DNA from: Falciphora oryzae
Taxonomy: Eukaryota > Ascomycota > Sordariomycetes > Magnaporthales > Magnaporthaceae
NCBI GenBank assembly: GCA_000733355.1
Contig: JNVV01000001.1
Coordinates: 1,253,218-1,317,217 of the forward strand
DNA: 64,000 nucleotides
Direction of reading: 5' to 3'
Below, one piece after another: positions 12,179 through 24,000 of this stretch (its first letter is position 1; every line of letters begins with the position of its first letter). The notes beneath the pieces are model-generated. The model did not search any database and was not told the DNA's origin. It saw nothing but the letters and a program-made list of their open reading frames with translations. The position numbers and the translations under genes are program-made.

Positions 12179-12755
12179 AGAAGAAAGTCCAGTGCGTGGG
12201 CGCACTGCCTTTGCGGATTTTTGGAACCATCGAGAGTAGTCGCCGGGCGGCAAAGTCGCCTTGTGGCCATGGACAGCGAACGAAGCCGCCAGATGTTGTC
12301 ATGCAACGTTCCTCGCTATAGTTGACGCCGTATCCAAGAAACGGTAGAATTGCTCCGAACATAGTTGCTCCAATTTATTGTGGTAGCTGTTGTGGGGAGA
12401 CTCTATCGGAGAGGGGGTACCTTTTGTTTTGGAGCTTCAAAGGTCTGTTATACACTCTAATAACGACAATCCTGATGTACATGAAGATGGTGAAGGCCCG
12501 TGAGACCCCCTTTCCGCAGCATCAGAGTGCGGGTTGCGCATCCACGCCGGTCCACGTCCATGGCGACCTTTTCGGCAGCACTGGGCGATGGGCGGGTTCC
12601 TGCGAGGAGGCGCAGACAGGGGCACTTTGGTGTGATACACCTTTGAAAGTATGGTATGATGTTCGTGACCTCGGGGAGAGTCCCGTTGAAGGGAGTGGCC
12701 AGGAGGATGGGCGGTTCGTCGGCTCGTAGATGACGCCGCGTTGGCATTCTATACT
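12179..12755. other. convergent 3' intergenic region
   Basis: The region lies between the stop codons of the coiled-coil gene and bL33m and should hold the 3' ends of both transcripts. No further gene is seen. Confidence 0.5.
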
Positions 12756-13163
12756 TTATTTGCCTTTGCGCTTTTGCTCGAGGAAGAGGACCTTTCTCCT
12801 AACTATTTGGCGAGCACGAGGTCAGTCGCAGTTCAGCAATGGGGGCGACATTCCGTCCTGACACCCGCCGCTAGTTGTCTTGGGAGCCTGGGACGCCGGC
12901 GAGAAGAGCAAGAAAGAGGTCAGATCCGTCCGGGTTGAGGGCCTATACCTATGGGGTCGTATTTGAGCATGCTCATGGGCGTCGCTGTCCTGGGCCTTGC
13001 CATTGTGTAGAAGAAGCCGGTCATGGCCATCGAGACCAGGCGCACCGCGATGATGCGAGACTTTGCTGCACGAGGGGTTTGGTGGTTAGCTTTCAACTCA
13101 ATTGACAGCGAAGCTCTCTCCTGCTGCTCTCCCCCCTCCCCGCAGCCTACCCTTCTTAGCCAT
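12756..13163 (-). CDS. MRPL39: mitochondrial large-subunit ribosomal protein bL33m
   Basis: bL33m is a small zinc-free protein of the mitochondrial 54S subunit, homologous to yeast Mrpl39 and bacterial L33. The gene is short and split: exon 1 13151-13163 (13 nt), exon 2 12949-13065, exon 3 12756-12802, with introns of 85 bp (GTAGGC donor, GCAG acceptor) and 146 bp (GTATAG donor, ATAG acceptor). Joined, it encodes 58 residues: [20 protein letters not shown] followed by [20 protein letters not shown] and [18 protein letters not shown]. The MAKKAKSR start, the TGFFYT(M)xRPR core and the [14 protein letters not shown] end are family hallmarks. Length is normal. Both introns are phase 1 and the reading frame closes on TAA. 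No single exon is long enough for simple frame scanning to show the gene. Confidence 0.93.
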
Positions 13164-15227
13164 GGCAGCTGTTATGCGCGGCGCATGCGATTCGGAGGTG
13201 GTTTGTTATACGGGCCGCGGGCGAGCACACCAGTTTTGCGCGTCGACAATGGAGCAGGCTCGGCCAAATCTTTGCAGGGGCGCGGGACTTGCCGGGGCCG
13301 GGTGGGGTCTGGCTGTTCGGCGGGGGTCAAAGCTAGAGGGGTCTGGTAGGCGGTGAAGCCCACCTCAATTCGCGCCCACATCCATCGCCGAACTCGCAGT
13401 CATCATTGGAGGCCGATAAGGAATGCACTGGGAAGTCTTGTGTGAGCTGTGTGTAGGCTAAAATGGAATTGACGGGCACGACAGAAGCACTATTTTTGAG
13501 GGAATATCCCAATAGACCGACATTGTCACTTTTGCAACCATTATGACAGTATCCTTCCACTCTGTTTGACTTGCGCCCTTCGATTTCACTCCCCAGAAAG
13601 TTTGCCAGAGCGAGGCTTCCTGTCTCCGACAACGTGCCGACGATACCAGGACCAAGACAATCACAGTCACACCTCGGCCGATCCACCACTGCTTGTTGCG
13701 ACGACGGCCGTTGGCCAGCAGCGAACCACAATGGTGGTCGTCTCAAGAAGCCCCCGCGTCGGGTTGGGTCAGGCTCGGTGGTGGACTGGAGCATGCAGCT
13801 TGTTTTCCCTGCGCCACGGCAACAGCTGCAGTTTAGGTAAAAATCATTAGTTCCATCATCGTCTTTGCCCGACTCAAAAACACCAACCTGAGCACCTGCC
13901 TACACCACACAAACCGTCACACACCTGCGCTACGCAGCGTCATCCGCTACTCTGCGCGGCTTTCGCCACACACTATTGTGGCTATTCCCGGCCCATCCTG
14001 CAGCGCACATCACATCGGGAAAGTCCAGGAGTTGTGTGGCTGCCAGAATCCCCACACCAGCCCACGCCCTCCCATCCCATCCCCTGGACAATGTCACTCC
14101 ACAAATGCACACACCACGCCGTCCATATTCCCTTTCCCCCGTCTGCGTCGGCCAGACCTGGCGGAAGCAGCCACTCTATTCCTCCCGGTTTCGGCCGTCG
14201 TCCACGGGGGTTCAGATAGAGCCCTGCCGAATGCCCACCGCTAGACAGTTTCGTAATGGATACATCATTTTCCTTAGTATTATTACCCTTATAATGCATA
14301 CACACATATGCCATGTGCCGACGGGCAGCAGCACATGCCGGCATCTTCGACCCGGGTTGGCCCGGCCTGTCTCTATTTGAGCCAACACCTGAACGGTCCC
14401 CAGGCTGCGCTGTCTCGTGGCCTCCTTTCCCGGACAGGGGGAAGATGAGACATCAGGTGAAGTTTGTCCGGCCACATCCGTCGGGAAACACGCTGCAATG
14501 GCCTCGTCGTTTGCAGACGCTCACATGGCGGCACGCGACTCGACCTGGGGTCGTTCGACGAGCGTCGGACGATCGGCAAACAGACATGCGCTGATTTTCC
14601 TTTTTCTTCCTTGCCTGTTTGTCTCCTTGCCCTGCACCATCATCCCGGCAGCCTGCAGCCTGCGTGAACCGTCCCATGCCGAGCCGAGACCCCTTATCCG
14701 TTTTCCTTCTGTTCTTCCGAAAAGTCATTGGACCCCTATGGACCCTCCCTCCAGGTCCCTGGTGGGCCGTTGGCTGCGATCCACGGGCTGTCTCGCACAA
14801 TTCGGTTTTCCCTTCTGCTTCTTTTTTTCGCCCCTGCAAGCTCCAGTTGGCTGGTGGCGCCCCAGAGAGGGCTTTAACGCAAATGCCTCTATGGTAGTAA
14901 TTGCCTCAGCAGTGGCCCTATTAGAAAAAGCTTTCGTTGGACCACTTTTTTGCCTTGCCGTGCCCCCTACTTCTGCCCCATCGCTCCCCCTCTCCCGAGT
15001 ATAACACAAAGCGCGGTGTGACATCGTCTAACACCGGTTGCCGTATTCTAAACAAAACATATTCGGCAGTAGCTTCGCCTTGTACCCCACCACCCACGGT
15101 CACTGTCGTCACAACCACTACCCCACCAAACAAACGCCGTAACTTCGCTTCTCTCGGGCAGACTCGGGCTCCTGTGCACTTTGGATATCGACGCCAGCAG
15201 CTTGGGAGCAGCTCCCCGTCCAGAAAA
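13164..15227. promoter_or_regulatory. divergent bL33m/alanine aminotransferase upstream region
   Basis: The left end carries the bL33m promoter and the rest is the upstream and leader region of the aminotransferase gene. The aminotransferase frame stays open back to about 14937 without an ATG; this stretch is basic and lacks acidic residues from about 15003 onward (see findings). Other open frames up to about 195 codons look accidental. No RNA gene is seen. Confidence 0.4.
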
Positions 15228-16777
15228 ATGTCTTCCACTTCGGCCCGCAGATTAAACCATGACAACATAAACCCTCACGTCAAAGACGCTAAGTACGCCG
15301 TGAGGGGCGAACTCGCCGTCAAGAGCGAGGAGTACCGCGCCAAAATCGCCAAGGGCGAGAACGACCTGCCCTTCAAGGAGGTCATCTCGGCCAACATCGG
15401 CAACCCCCAGCAGCTGGACCAGAAGCCCATCACCTTCTTCCGCCAGGTTCTGAGCCTGCTGGAGAACCCGCTCCTGCTCAACCATGAGGACGTGCTCCTG
15501 AACAGCCTGGGTTACAAGTCGGACGTCATCGCCCGTGCCAAATGGCTGCTGAGCAAGGCTGGGTCCGTCGGTGCCTACAGCGCCAGCAATGGTGTCCCGG
15601 CCATCCGCCAGAGCATTGCCGACTTCCTTGAGAGTGAGTCTTGAGAGAAATTTTGTTCCCTTTTTTGCTTTTTCGGTCGTATGTGTACACACCGGCCCAC
15701 CAGGTTGTTGACACGCGGAACTCAGGGCGTGATGGCTTCCCGGCCAACGAGGCGGACATCTACCTCTCGGCGGGCGCATCTTCGGGCGTGAACACTCTCC
15801 TGCACATTCTCACTGAGAACGAGAACACGGGTGTCCTCGTCCCCATCCCGCAGTACCCTCTCTACACGGCCTCGCTGTCGGTGCTCAACGCCAAGTGCGT
15901 GCCGTACTACCTGGACGAGTCCAAGGAATGGGGCACCACCATCAGCACTGTCAAGACCGCCCACGACGAGGCCAAGGCCAAGGGCGTCGACGTGCGCGCC
16001 ATCGTCATCATCAACCCCGGCAACCCCACCGGCGCCTCGCTGTCCGAGGAGGACGTGCGCAGCGTCATCGAGTTCGCCCGCGCCGAGAAGCTGGTCATCA
16101 TGGCGGACGAGGTCTACCAGACCAACGTCTTTGTGGGCAAGTTCCACTCGTTCAAGCGGGTGCTGCGGCAACTGCAGAAGGAGAACCCGGGCAAGTACGA
16201 CTCGGTCGAGCTGGCGTCGCTGCACTCGGTGTCCAAGGGCATGGTGGGCGAGTGCGGCCACCGCGGCGGCTACTTCGAGCTCGTCGGCTTCGACCCCAAG
16301 GTGCAGGCCGAGATCTACAAGTTCGTCTCCATCACGCTGTGCGCCCCCGTCATCGGCCAGTGCCTGGTCGAGCTCATGGTCAACCCGCCCAAGGAGGGTG
16401 AGCCGAGCTACGAGCTCTACCGCAAGGAGTACGACGGCATCTTCGAGGGGCTCAAGCAGCGCGCCAACGCCCTGCACAAGGCCTTTGAGCGCATGGAGGG
16501 CGTCGAGTGCGGCGTCCCCCAGGGCAGCATGTACCTCTTCCCGACCATCCACGTCCCCGCCAAGGCCGCCGAGGCCGCCGAGGAGGAGGGTCGCACCCCG
16601 GACGAGTTCTACTGCATGCGCCTACTCGAGGCCACGGGCGTCTGCGTCGTTCCCGGCTCCGGCTTCGGCCAGAAGCCCGGCACCCTGCACCTGCGCACCA
16701 CATTCCTCGCCCCCGGCACCGAGTGGGTGGACGGCATCGTCAAGTTCCACAAGGAGTTTATGGACAAGTACAGGTGA
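15228..16777 (+). CDS. ALT1: alanine aminotransferase (class I PLP-dependent)
   Basis: Catalyses L-alanine + 2-oxoglutarate <-> pyruvate + L-glutamate using pyridoxal phosphate. Exons are 15228-15633 and 15726-16777, with a 92-bp intron (GTGAGT donor, TCAG acceptor), giving 485 residues, the usual length. Family marks include ISANIGNPQQLDQKPITFFR near residue 47, LSAGASSGVNTLLH after the intron, VPIPQYPLYTASL, INPGNPTGASLSEE, and the PLP lysine in HSVSKGMVGECGHRGGYFE at about Lys306. The C-terminus ends FHKEFMDKYR. The start is the only in-frame ATG, but the frame is open for 97 codons upstream, which could provide a mitochondrial leader by a non-AUG start or a spliced leader exon. It converges on RPN7. 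Confidence 0.95.
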
Positions 16778-17299
16778 TGGGGCTGGTATTTTTGCCTCCT
16801 TTTTTCTTCCATTTTCTTGCAAGTTAGTCATGCGCCATTTCAACAGACGAAATGAAGCGGCCGGGAAATAACGGGGTACTTAGGCCAGAAAGTAGATAGG
16901 GGATAGGGGGGTTTCTATGGGCGTTTACATACAGATAAAATACAATTTTGGGTCATCGTAAGCAACAACATGCGTGGATGAGAAAGCCTCCCGCGCGATT
17001 ATTTTAGGTCTGTCTACCTGGGTAGGTATCATTCATACCATATGCTTTCCTCGCCCCAAATCCTACGCGGCCGTCTGTCTCCCGCCCACTCTGTGTATCG
17101 TCTATTTGCCCAGCCCGGACGAGGTTCAACCTCGGCTATACGACAAAGGCGTGGGCACCAAATATGCTCTGCCGTTTCCCCCAAGCTTGCAGGCCTAGGC
17201 CTACTTGGCTGGCCAGTTCAATGTGTCATAATCAGGCATTTTACGTTTTTGTTTATCACGACAAATACCCTAAGGGGGTGCACCCGTTCCAGCAAATCC
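16778..17299. other. convergent 3' intergenic region (ALT/RPN7)
   Basis: The region lies between two facing stop codons and should hold both 3' untranslated regions. The short open frames here show no conserved features. Confidence 0.5.
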
Positions 17300-19138
17300 T
17301 CACGCCCTCTCGCTTCCTCTCAACCTCACAGCCTGACCATACTTCTGTAGCTTGGTGATGAGCTGGTCACCCTGCCGCACAACGTCCTGGTACTGCTTGT
17401 TCTTGTCGTCTGGGCGGTTGGTCTCGATTATGCCCTTGCCCGTCACCCTGTCGATAGTGCACGGGATTCGGCCCGCGGCGATGAACTTAGCGAGGTCACT
17501 GTGAGAGGCAGAAAGTGTCAGTAAGAGTAGCAAAACGGGGGCCATCGGAGAACAGGACATGGTACACACCGGTCCAGGAACTCGACAGTGACGCCAAAGT
17601 CGTTGGCCATGCTCTCGAGGCCGACGACGCGGTAGCTCTGGAGCAGCTGCTGGTAGGCGCGCAGGCGCATCTCGCGCACAAACCAGTTCTTGTGCTCGTG
17701 CAGGTAGCGGTCCTGGGTGANNNNNNNNNNNNNNNNNNNNNNNNNNNNNNNNNNNNNNNNNAAAGTCGTTGGCCATGCTCTCGAGGCCGACGACGCGGTA
17801 GCTCTGGAGCAGCTGCTGGTAGGCGCGCAGGCGCATCTCGCGCACAAACCAGTTCTTGTGCTCGTGCAGGTAGCGGTCCTGGGTGAGGAACTGCTCCTCG
17901 ACCAGGGCCAGGGCCTGGAAAAACATCTTGTAGTTGCCCGTGTACAGGCTGCTGACGAGCTGGGCCAGCGGCGAGAAGTCGACCGTGGTCTCGGCGTCGG
18001 GCTGCTCAGACCCAGCGCCCAGGGTTGTCAGGTTGACGACAGCCGCCTTGCTCGGGGCCGCAACACCCTCGGCCGAGGCAGACGGGTCGCCCATCTCGGC
18101 GTCGGCGCCCGGGCCGGCAGACAGGGCACCCGTCAGCGCCAACAGCTTATCCTCGCCGTCGCCCAGGATGGCCTTGATCTCGGGGGCATCAACGACCTTG
18201 GACTTGAAGTCAACACGCTTAAGGCTGACAGAACCGGCAAGGACCGAGTAAACGACCAGGTTGCTGTAGGTGCACAGCTCGTACGAAGTAAAAGTCGAGA
18301 GGCTGTCGAGCAGCAGCGGCGCCGCAAGGTTATACGAGCGCACAGTCAGCAGGTGCAGGCCCTCATAGGCCTTGAGCCGGTTGCGCCGGTCCCAGTCGCC
18401 GCCCGACTCGACCAGCGTCTTGGCCCTCTCGACCTGCTTCTTGACCAGCTGCTTGTCGCCGTAGAAAAGCCCCATGCGGATTATGGCCAGCACGAGGTCG
18501 ATCTTGGTGCCCAGGACGCCAGTGTTCTCGAACACGAGCTCGTACGCCGCGATGGCTTTCTCCTAAAGTGGGGTTGGGGACGGTGTAAGCGTGAATCCAT
18601 GCCAGCAAGCGTGTTTGGGGAGAAACAAAGCTATAGAATTATAGGGGAAGCCATCGGCAGGCCGTGCCGTCCGTACCTTGTCGCCAACCCTGGCCCAGAA
18701 ATCAGCCCTCTTGCCCCTCGCGGCCTGGATTTCAGTCTCGCCGGCCTTCTCGACGGCCTCGTCCTCCTCCTTCTGGAAGCCCTCTAGCTCGGCGTCATTG
18801 TCCTGCTTGAGCTTCTGGTAGAGGCCCTCGTCCCAGGGCAGGGTCAGGCTCCCCGCGGCCGGGCGGCTGGTCGATATCATGCCGACGCCGCTCGACTTCC
18901 GGCTCAGCGGCTTGCCGGGCCCGCTGGCGCCGCCCTCGCCGGCGACGTTGAGGATGCCCTCGATGGGGTGGGCCAGGTGTCTGTAGAGCGGGGCCATCTT
19001 GTGCTCGTCGATGGCGTCCTGCAGGCTCTTGGCCGCCGCCTGCTGGGCCGTCTGGCCGGCGTACGAGTTGGTGAGGGTGAAAACGTGCTGCGCGAGCGGC
19101 AGCAGCGGCCATTTTGCGTACTGCGGGTCAGACCCCAT
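17300..19138 (-). CDS. RPN7: 26S proteasome lid subunit RPN7 (assembly gap inside)
   Basis: Rpn7 is a PCI-domain subunit of the 19S regulatory particle lid, needed for lid assembly and degradation of ubiquitylated proteins. Exons are 18677-19138 (starting MGSDPQYAKWPLLPLAQHVF), 17570-18562 and 17300-17498, with introns of 114 and 71 bp. Helical repeats are followed by the PCI region (YELCTYSNLVVYSVLAGS, then EKFL-type and winged-helix segments) ending RVTGKGIIETNRPDDKNKQY and GSERA. Exon 2 contains 41 Ns (17721-17761) flanked by a perfect 125-bp direct duplication (17596-17720 and 17762-17886), which breaks the frame as written. Taking out 17721-17886 gives exons totalling 1488 nt, an uninterrupted 495-residue protein, so the break is almost surely an assembly artefact and not a pseudogene. 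Confidence 0.93.
17596..17886. repeat. 125-bp perfect direct duplication flanking a 41-N gap
   Basis: Bases 17596-17720 and 17762-17886 are identical over 125 bp, with only Ns (17721-17761) between them. Both copies encode the same RPN7 segment (LTQDRYLHEHKNWFVREMRL and on). The simplest reading is two contig ends that overlap but were scaffolded with a gap instead of being merged. Confidence 0.95.
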
Positions 19139-19629
19139 TTTTGCTGCGTCGATGTGGCCGCGGGAGAAACTGCTGGCCGAGAGTTGGGTTGTGGTGGTTT
19201 TACTCCCTCCTGTGACAGAACGAGGGAGTCCAATGGATGGTGAGAAGGCTGGAGCTCGGATTGGCCCTGTGATGCGCAACTCCAGGCGGATGCTAAGTGG
19301 CGTGGCCCACCAAACAGGCGGCAAGAGGCTCGCGCGTCAACGCCCGACGAAGCATGCCAACGACTCAGAAGCTTGATGCCTTACATAATCGAGCTGACTC
19401 TGGGCCGGCTTCAGGTTCAAAGCTCTTGTTGTCTTCAGCCGGCCCAGCCAGGCTGAAAACGAGAAAAGACAACGAGCAGGCCAGCTCCAAAGAAAGGAGT
19501 TTACTCTTATTTACCTCGCCGTACCCTGGAACAATTCGTCTGCCTCTTCCAAGAGGGCATTGGTTCTCACACAAAATCCCAATCACCACCTACTGACCTT
19601 TTCATTCAACACACCCAGACCTGCCGAAA
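19139..19629. promoter_or_regulatory. compact divergent RPN7/ABD1 promoter
   Basis: Only 491 bp separate the two start codons, so both core promoters must lie here. I see no unmistakable box such as a canonical proteasome-associated element. No other gene is present. Confidence 0.5.
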
Positions 19630-21096
19630 ATGGCAGGCGGAGACGGCGGAGGGGGCCGCTCTAGACGCGACTCCAACGAGTTCGATGGCGCCAGCAAGCG
19701 CAAGCGGCCAGAGTCGCCGTCCAGGAATAACGACGAGCTGCCGGTGCCCTACGATGCCAAATCCCTAGAGCCGGCCAAAAAGCGACACCGGTCAAACTCT
19801 CCCGGCGGCGATGCATCGGCCGCGCGCAAACCAAAGCGACCGGGCCAGCGCGCTCGCATCACAGACGCCGAGCGCGAGGCGATCCGGCAGCGCGCCCTCG
19901 ACCGAGAGCGCGCCGCCCAAGAGCAGGCCGCCGTCGAGGAGCAGCGCAATCGGATCAACGACGTCGTTCGCTCGCACTACAACGCCGTCCCCGAGCGCGG
20001 TCGAGAATGGCGCAAGACCGACAGCCGCATCAAGGGCCTCCGCTCGTTCAACAATTGGATCAAGAGCTGCATCATCCAGAAGTTCTCCCCCGACGAGGAC
20101 TTCCAACCTGGCGGCGGCGGCGGCGGCGGCTCCAGCCTGCTAGTCCTCGACATCGGCTGCGGAAAAGGCGGCGACCTTGGAAAGTGGCAGCAGGCCCCGC
20201 AACCCGTCGACTTGTACGTGGGACTGGACCCTGCCGACGTCAGTATCGAGCAGGCCAGGGATCGATATCGCGAAATGAGCAGCCGGGGAGGACGTGGAGG
20301 CAGAGGCGGACGCGGTGGACATAGGAGGCCCCCTCCGCGAATCTTCGACGCCCGGTTTCACGTCAAGGACTGCTTCGGCGAGAGCATCGGTGACATCGAA
20401 GTCGTGCGCCAGGTCGGCTACGACGCATCGGGTCACAGCCGCGAGCGGGGCTTCGACATCGTTAGCATGATGTTCTGCATGCACTACGCCTTCGAGAACG
20501 AACAGAAGGCTCGCAACATGCTGAAGAACGTGGCGAGCTCGCTGAAAAAGGGCGGCCGCTTCCTCGGCTGCATTCCCAACTCAGACGTCATCACCAAGAA
20601 GGTGTGCGAGCACAACGAACGTCTCAAGAAACAGGCCGAGGCCAAGGCCTCCGGCCAAGAAGACGCAGATAAACCCGCCGCCGAGTCGGAGGAGGCGGAG
20701 GATGGCGAGCTCGAGGAGGGCGAGCCGGCCGGATTTGCCGAGTGGGGCAACGACATCTACCGGGTTAGGTTCCCGGGGAAGACACCCGAGGACGGCATCT
20801 TCCGGCCGCCCTTCGGGTGGAAATACAACTTCTTCCTGCATGAGGCCGTTGAGGAGGTGCCCGAGTACGTGGTCCCCTGGGAGGCGTTCCGTGCCCTGGC
20901 CGAGGACTACAACCTGGAGCTGCAGTATCACAAGTGTTTCCGGGACATATGGGAGGCCGAGAAGGACGATCGCATCCTCGGCCCGCTTAGCGAGCGGATG
21001 GGTGTGAGGAGCAGGCAGAATGGAGAGCTGCTTGTCACCGACGAAGAGTTGGAGGCTGCCAACTTCTACGTCGGTTTCTGCTTCTACAAGGTCTAG
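19630..21096 (+). CDS. ABD1: mRNA cap guanine-N7 methyltransferase
   Basis: Transfers a methyl group from S-adenosylmethionine to N7 of the guanine cap on nascent mRNA in the nucleus. It is a single exon of 488 residues. Residues 1-105 are basic and low in complexity, then come HYNAVPERG (about 116-124), SRIKGLRSFNNWIKSCIIQK, the SAM-binding motif LVLDIGCGKGGDLGKW (171-186), and FDIVSMMFCMHYAFENEQKA. The rest of the fold follows, ending in ANFYVGFCFYKV. There is a Gly-rich loop (residues 162-168), an RGG-like insert (SRGGRGGRGGRGGHRR, about 217-232) and an acidic insert (about 337-366, SEEAEDGELEEGEP), all of which look like lineage-specific loops. It is divergent from RPN7. Confidence 0.97.
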   Translation: MAGGDGGGGRSRRDSNEFDGASKRKRPESPSRNNDELPVPYDAKSLEPAKKRHRSNSPGGDASAARKPKRPGQRARITDAEREAIRQRALDRERAAQEQAAVEEQRNRINDVVRSHYNAVPERGREWRKTDSRIKGLRSFNNWIKSCIIQKFSPDEDFQPGGGGGGGSSLLVLDIGCGKGGDLGKWQQAPQPVDLYVGLDPADVSIEQARDRYREMSSRGGRGGRGGRGGHRRPPPRIFDARFHVKDCFGESIGDIEVVRQVGYDASGHSRERGFDIVSMMFCMHYAFENEQKARNMLKNVASSLKKGGRFLGCIPNSDVITKKVCEHNERLKKQAEAKASGQEDADKPAAESEEAEDGELEEGEPAGFAEWGNDIYRVRFPGKTPEDGIFRPPFGWKYNFFLHEAVEEVPEYVVPWEAFRALAEDYNLELQYHKCFRDIWEAEKDDRILGPLSERMGVRSRQNGELLVTDEELEAANFYVGFCFYKV

Positions 21097-24000
21097 CTTG
21101 GTAGGGCCCACATGGAGGATGAACGCCCTATAACGCGATTGTTTCTTGAATTTTTTATTTTTTTCCAACGGATGTCGTCGTCCATCGCAGACAAGGTAGA
21201 ATCGGCCCGCATTTAGAATGGGAGGCCTCTGCGATATTCCCCCGCCTCCTGGCTCAGAGTCATTTGGAATCTATTCACATTCACGTGCCGGCCGCGCCGA
21301 TTGGGCGGCCTAGTCCCACGCATTTAGACACACACGAGCACTCGCCAGGGATCCCCGACGCCGGGTCGCCTCGGGAGCTCCCCGCCTCGGACAATAGGGA
21401 GCGCTCACCTTGACTTGCAGTTCACTGACCGAGGGAGGTGTTTGTGGATCGTGTGCCTACATGTGGGGGAAGCTCAGGCGGTTCTTTCAGCCAGCGGCCA
21501 TGCTTGGTAGATACGGAGGGGCGTGCAAAAACACGTGATATATATAGTAATAGCACGTACATGAGGAAGTCGTGAGACACGTTTCGGCCATACTTTGGTG
21601 TCCATGCGAGATATTGACCGTTATGCTGCGGGTTAGAATTCATGTCGGGTCTTTAGCGTCTTGCGCGTGCCGTTTCCTCAGTGCCGGACAGAATCCGAGG
21701 GCGGCCCCATATGTTCTTTCCTTTTTTTCGTGAATGCTCCGTGCTTTCGAAACAAAGATCATTTTGCGGTCGACGCTCGAGCCAATCACCCAAAAAATCA
21801 CTGCTCCACCGGGCTGCCACCGGGACGTGATCCGGGAGGCGGTGCAGTGGAGCAACCTCTTCAGTCTTGACTCTTGCGACCAAGTCCTCGGCCAGCCAAC
21901 GATGGCGAGCAGGGAGGGCCGAGTGGGTAAAGGAGCCTCAAACCGGGTTGCCCTCGGTGAGCGGGCTAGCCCAAAACGGGAATACCTGCTGGCGCGAAAA
22001 ATGGGGAGGATTGAGAGTGGGTGGAAAGCTGGCAGATTGCAATCTGGGCCTCAATTCGGTCAGTTGACGCCGCCCGGGCGATGGGTTCACCAGCAGCACC
22101 AAGACCGCGGACGGACCACGGCGTTCCCGCGGCGGGCTGGTTTGGTCTCTCAAATGCCCATAATATGGGCGTGGCAGAACTCGCTATCGTTCTGAGGCAA
22201 GCTTGGCCCTCCCAGAGCGGAATGGCCGACCTTGCTCGAAGTGGAGAGCTTTTTGGAAGATCGTCCTCTGGCCATAGCTCTTCTCGGCAGTTGCGGGGAC
22301 GCGAACATGTGTTGTAATATGTGCTATTGAAGCCCAAAAGAGTCATGAAGATCCCGCTCTGGCGCCTCCCGCGCCGGCAAGTTCCACCTGTCTGCTTCTC
22401 CTCCTTTTTGACGGGTGATGGACCAGCACGAACGGCCGAAAAGCCTCATTAGCCGCCGTGAGCAAAGAGCACCTGCCTCACGAACGGCCGCCACTCGGCC
22501 AACCAGGGATGGCCAAGATAAACTCGTGGCTGCAGACGGTGGCGGGTTCTTCTCCAACTTGCGCTTGTCACTTTTGGGGTGCGCGTTTTGATTTTTTGGT
22601 TCTGGCCATGGCCAGGCCGCCTCCATCGTGCCGGTTTGTGCGTTGATCACCTGCGAAGCCGTGAGCGCTGTGCGTGCGCCCAGCGTTGCAGATTTCTAGG
22701 TGGCCCAAGTTCTGCTTCCTCTCCTGGCCATGTGGCGGCAGCTATCAAATTCTTGAAACACTCGATGGTTTGCGAGCAACGTTTGGCCGCCCGTCTGTCT
22801 GTGGCCAAATGCTTTGGGCCCAAGCCCCAAACCAAGGTCGTCCCCACCGCCACCAAGAGGAAAAGCACGGCGCATCTTGGACAGGCAACACATTGACAAC
22901 TCCCGAGCCTGCCGGAAGGCCAGTTCCAGGCTGGAATGTGATATTGCATACGGTAATGGATGCACGAGTCCCGATTCTGCTTGGTGAATGCGACATTGCC
23001 CTCTCCTCCAATGTCGCACTCGGTTGCAAGCCGGCCTTATTCCAAACGCACAGGCGGAAACCGCAATTTCTCTGTTTGCCCAACGCAAGTGAAGGGGAAA
23101 TAGATCATGGGACGGCAGCGAATGAGGGAAGATGTGCCGACCTGGACAAAAGGAGAAATCGAAAAGAAAAGAGAGAAAAGGGACCGAAAGAGCACCGCAA
23201 AATGAAAATGTGCACGGATCAGGTAAACAAGGCGAGGATCACGGAGGTCTCTCCGCAAAGAGATCTTCCGTCGTATTAGGCCCCTCCCGAGTTATGCGTC
23301 GAAGGCCATTTCGAAGCTTCCATTCTGACAAGGGTGGGAGGGGGGAAGACATGCGGAAAGGAACCCGCGTGTGCGCGTCTACGACAATTCGTTCACGCAT
23401 TCATTGGCACGATACATACAGACATGGTCCAGGCATGAGGTCAGGCTAATGCCAGGCAGTACAACAAACGGAGCGCGTTTGCGCAGGGCCACGCTGACCA
23501 CCTGGGCCAATGCCCGATCAGGGGGAGGTCGCGGTGGCACGACATGCATTCCATCCAGAGAGACGATAAAATAATAAACTACCGGGTAGTAAACAACATG
23601 TATGTGCTACTGGGAAAGCAACGTGGCTTTGTTTTGGGGCGCGAACCGAGATCTCAGACTAACGCAGGCAATGCAGCCCTTCCGTCGCCCAGCGCCTGAG
23701 CCATGCGTGCCATGCTACCGCCCAGCATTGAGGGCCGATTGAGTTGGCGCCGGGCAAAAAGCTATGGCACAGAGGAGGCACAGGATGCACATTCATGCAC
23801 GTTTGCTCGCGACGGAAGGAACAAACGAGCAACGGCAGCCCCGGTCCAAGGCTTTCCCATGTTCTAACCTTGCACAGCTCCATTTTGCAGCTCCGCGCCC
23901 GTGTTTGGGTCCTCTGGCGAGCCCCGACCGCTTCTGCCCAGCCCCCTGCTCAGGGGAGCGCGAAGCCCATGGTTGTTTGCAAGGCTGCAAGGGTGCAAGA

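Noticed and set aside
17300..19138. RPN7 as a pseudogene because of the broken frame
   Set aside because: The break coincides with Ns and a perfect duplication; without them the frame is complete and every family segment is intact.
22674..23279. 201-codon plus-strand open frame in the 7.7-kb empty stretch
   Set aside because: No recognised domain; the end is a Lys/Arg-rich translation of purine-rich DNA; no conserved start or neighbouring exon.
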